Part shown: piece by piece, positions 5,102 to 6,492 of the stretch
How positions within the stretch are numbered: the first letter of the stretch is position 1
How the letters are laid out: every line of letters begins with the position of its first letter
Source of the DNA: Treponema sp.
GTDB taxonomy: Bacteria > Spirochaetota > Spirochaetia > Treponematales > Breznakiellaceae
Length of the DNA: 6,492 bases
Direction of reading: 5' to 3'
Assembly: GCA_031255875.1 (NCBI GenBank)
Contig: JAIRRR010000039.1
Span: 1-6,492, forward strand
Notes under the pieces: generated by a model
What the model saw: the letters and a program-made list of their open reading frames with translations, nothing else
What the model was told of the DNA's origin: nothing
The model's database searches: none
Translations under genes and position numbers: made by a program

Positions 5102-6492
5102 ATGAAAAAACTGATTCCCGTTTTCCTGATCCTGGCTGCCTTCACCGCGTGCGGCGGGAGGGGCGGCAGCCAGCCTGCGGAGGGCGCGGCTGCCGGCGGC
5201 ACTCTGACAATCGCCATGCACGAAGATATCCAGTCGCTGGACCCCGGGCAGGCCTGGGATTTCACCACCAACCAGGTGGCAGGCCAGATAGCCGAGGGGC
5301 TGGTCGGCCTGGATTCTTCCGACAACATCGTGCCCGTGCTGGCGAAAAGCTGGTCCCAGCCCGACGATCTTACCTACGTCTACGAGGTCAGGGACGACGT
5401 CCTCTTCTCGGACGGGTCCAAACTGACCATGGACGACGTGCTTTTCTCCTTCGAGCGGTCCCGCGATCCCGACGGGGGGACCTATTTCTCCGACTTCTTC
5501 GCGGATGTGGAAAGTTTTACCGTCGATGGCTGGAACTTCGTTATCAGGCTTTCAAGCCCCTCCGCGGTTTTTAAATACGTCCCCACTACCGGCGCGGGCT
5601 GGATAATCAGCAAGGCCCATTTTGAGAAACAGGGCGGCAGCTTCGGCACGGCCGCGGGCGGCGTTGTCGGCACCGGCCCCTTTATGTACCAGAGCTGGGC
5701 CAGCGGGCAGGAAGTCGTGCTTAAAAAGAATCCCAACTACTGGGACAAGGAAAAACTCGCCGCCAATATCTTCGACGCCGTTGTGTACAAGGCCATCCCC
5801 GACGATACCACCCGGGTTATCGCCTTGCAGAACGGCGATGTCGATTTCAGCATCAATCTGCCCCTCGATATGCTCGACCAGCTTTCCTCCGCCGGCAATC
5901 TGAGTTTCTACAACATCGACACCTACCACGTAGACAGCCTTGGCCTTAACACCCAGCGCGCCCCGTTTGACGACGCCAATGTGCGCCGGGCCGTCGCCCA
6001 CGCCCTGGATATCCCCCAGATGCACGGCATTACGGTCAAAGACGCCGGTATTGCCGGCGGCATCCTGCCCTTCGGCCCCGGCCTGTACGGCGCAGACAGG
6101 GCCAGATGGGAGGACTACATCAAAAACGCCGCGCAGTACAACTACGATCCTGACCAGGCGAAAAGGCTTCTTGCCGCCTCCGGCTATCCCGACGGCTTTA
6201 GCTGCGATCTTGTAATCGGGGAGGCATCGGTCACGACCGACTGGGCCCTCTTCATCCAGGAAGCCCTCAAAGCCCTGAATATCAACGTGGAAATACGGAA
6301 AATGACCGGAGGGGAGCAGGACCTCCACCAGAACGGGCAGGTATTTGACCGCGACGGCAAGCGCGACTACGATATGCTTATAGGCGGCTGGGAAGCGGAC
6401 TACCCGGACCTTAACGGCAACATAGACGTCCTGCTCAAGTCAAGCCAGGCGGGTGAAAACGGCTATAACCACGCGGCCTATTCGCGGCCCGA
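5102..6492 (+). CDS. Extracellular solute-binding lipoprotein, family 5 (Dpp/Opp type), 3' end outside window
   Basis: This is a second receptor for a Dpp/Opp-class importer. The frame is open from the ATG to the right edge (463 codons), and probably 70-80 codons are missing. The start is well supported by AAGGAG (5090-5095), six bases upstream, and by a classical lipoprotein signal: KK, a hydrophobic core (4-14), then F-T-A-C with lipidation expected on C17. The -3 phenylalanine is looser than the usual Leu. A Gly/Ala-rich linker (18-33) leads to TLTIAMHEDIQSLDP (34-48). The family-5 signature region around LTYVYEVRDDVLFSDG lies at 90-105. The C-terminal lobe includes PFDDANVRRAVAHALDI and LPFGPGLYG. 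It is homologous to the binding protein at the left edge. It stands 381 bases after dppF with its own promoter candidate, so it may be expressed separately and at a higher level. The ligand is unknown, with peptide the likeliest. Confidence 0.93.
   Translation, partial: MKKLIPVFLILAAFTACGGRGGSQPAEGAAAGGTLTIAMHEDIQSLDPGQAWDFTTNQVAGQIAEGLVGLDSSDNIVPVLAKSWSQPDDLTYVYEVRDDVLFSDGSKLTMDDVLFSFERSRDPDGGTYFSDFFADVESFTVDGWNFVIRLSSPSAVFKYVPTTGAGWIISKAHFEKQGGSFGTAAGGVVGTGPFMYQSWASGQEVVLKKNPNYWDKEKLAANIFDAVVYKAIPDDTTRVIALQNGDVDFSINLPLDMLDQLSSAGNLSFYNIDTYHVDSLGLNTQRAPFDDANVRRAVAHALDIPQMHGITVKDAGIAGGILPFGPGLYGADRARWEDYIKNAAQYNYDPDQAKRLLAASGYPDGFSCDLVIGEASVTTDWALFIQEALKALNINVEIRKMTGGEQDLHQNGQVFDRDGKRDYDMLIGGWEADYPDLNGNIDVLLKSSQAGENGYNHAAYSRP

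Noticed and set aside
1..6492. CRISPR array, tRNA, rRNA, insertion sequence or phage genes
   Set aside because: No regularly spaced direct repeats, no tRNA-like cloverleaf, no transposase or phage protein motif was found on either strand.

Overview
The window is a GC-rich piece of bacterial chromosome. It carries most of one ABC importer locus of the dipeptide/oligopeptide (Dpp/Opp, peptide/nickel/opine) class, with every gene on the + strand. The organism cannot be fixed from the sequence alone. A host with lipoprotein-anchored binding proteins is clear. A spirochaete (for example a gut treponeme relative) is my best guess, because the lipobox is relaxed (F-T-A-C) and the intergenic region carries a motif that I remember as Flavo-1 RNA from Bacteroidetes and Spirochaetes. 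That assignment is inference with low certainty.

Layout: positions 1-846 hold the 3' half of a solute-binding protein gene whose start lies upstream of the window. It runs directly into two permease genes (846-1835 and 1822-2718) and two ATPase genes (2715-3764 and 3761-4720). All four junctions overlap by 1 to 14 bases, so this is one translationally coupled operon. A 381-base gap (4721-5101) follows. A second, paralogous solute-binding lipoprotein gene then starts at 5102, with its own ribosome binding site and a plausible promoter, and runs off the right edge at 6492.

How it works: a lipid-anchored binding protein captures the ligand outside the cytoplasmic membrane and delivers it to the DppB/DppC-like permease heterodimer. 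The DppD/DppF-like ATPase pair powers import. Both ATPases carry the C-terminal oligopeptide-transporter extension with four cysteines, which separates them from the short NikD/NikE type. The ligand is probably a peptide but is not determined by the sequence. Two related binding proteins flank one set of membrane and ATPase genes, so the transporter may be served by two receptors under separate control.

The least ordinary part is the 4721-5101 gap. It holds a series of strong inverted repeats. On the - strand it has a compact motif with two AGCGGA boxes around a hairpin, which resembles Flavo-1 RNA. Next to the second binding protein it has a TTGACA box, a cluster of ATGTT/AACAT half-sites, a GC-rich leader hairpin and a perfect TGACCGGTCA palindrome. 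I see no clear sign of a wholly new system. The coding part is a standard importer, and the novelty, if any, is in the intergenic RNA and regulatory structure.
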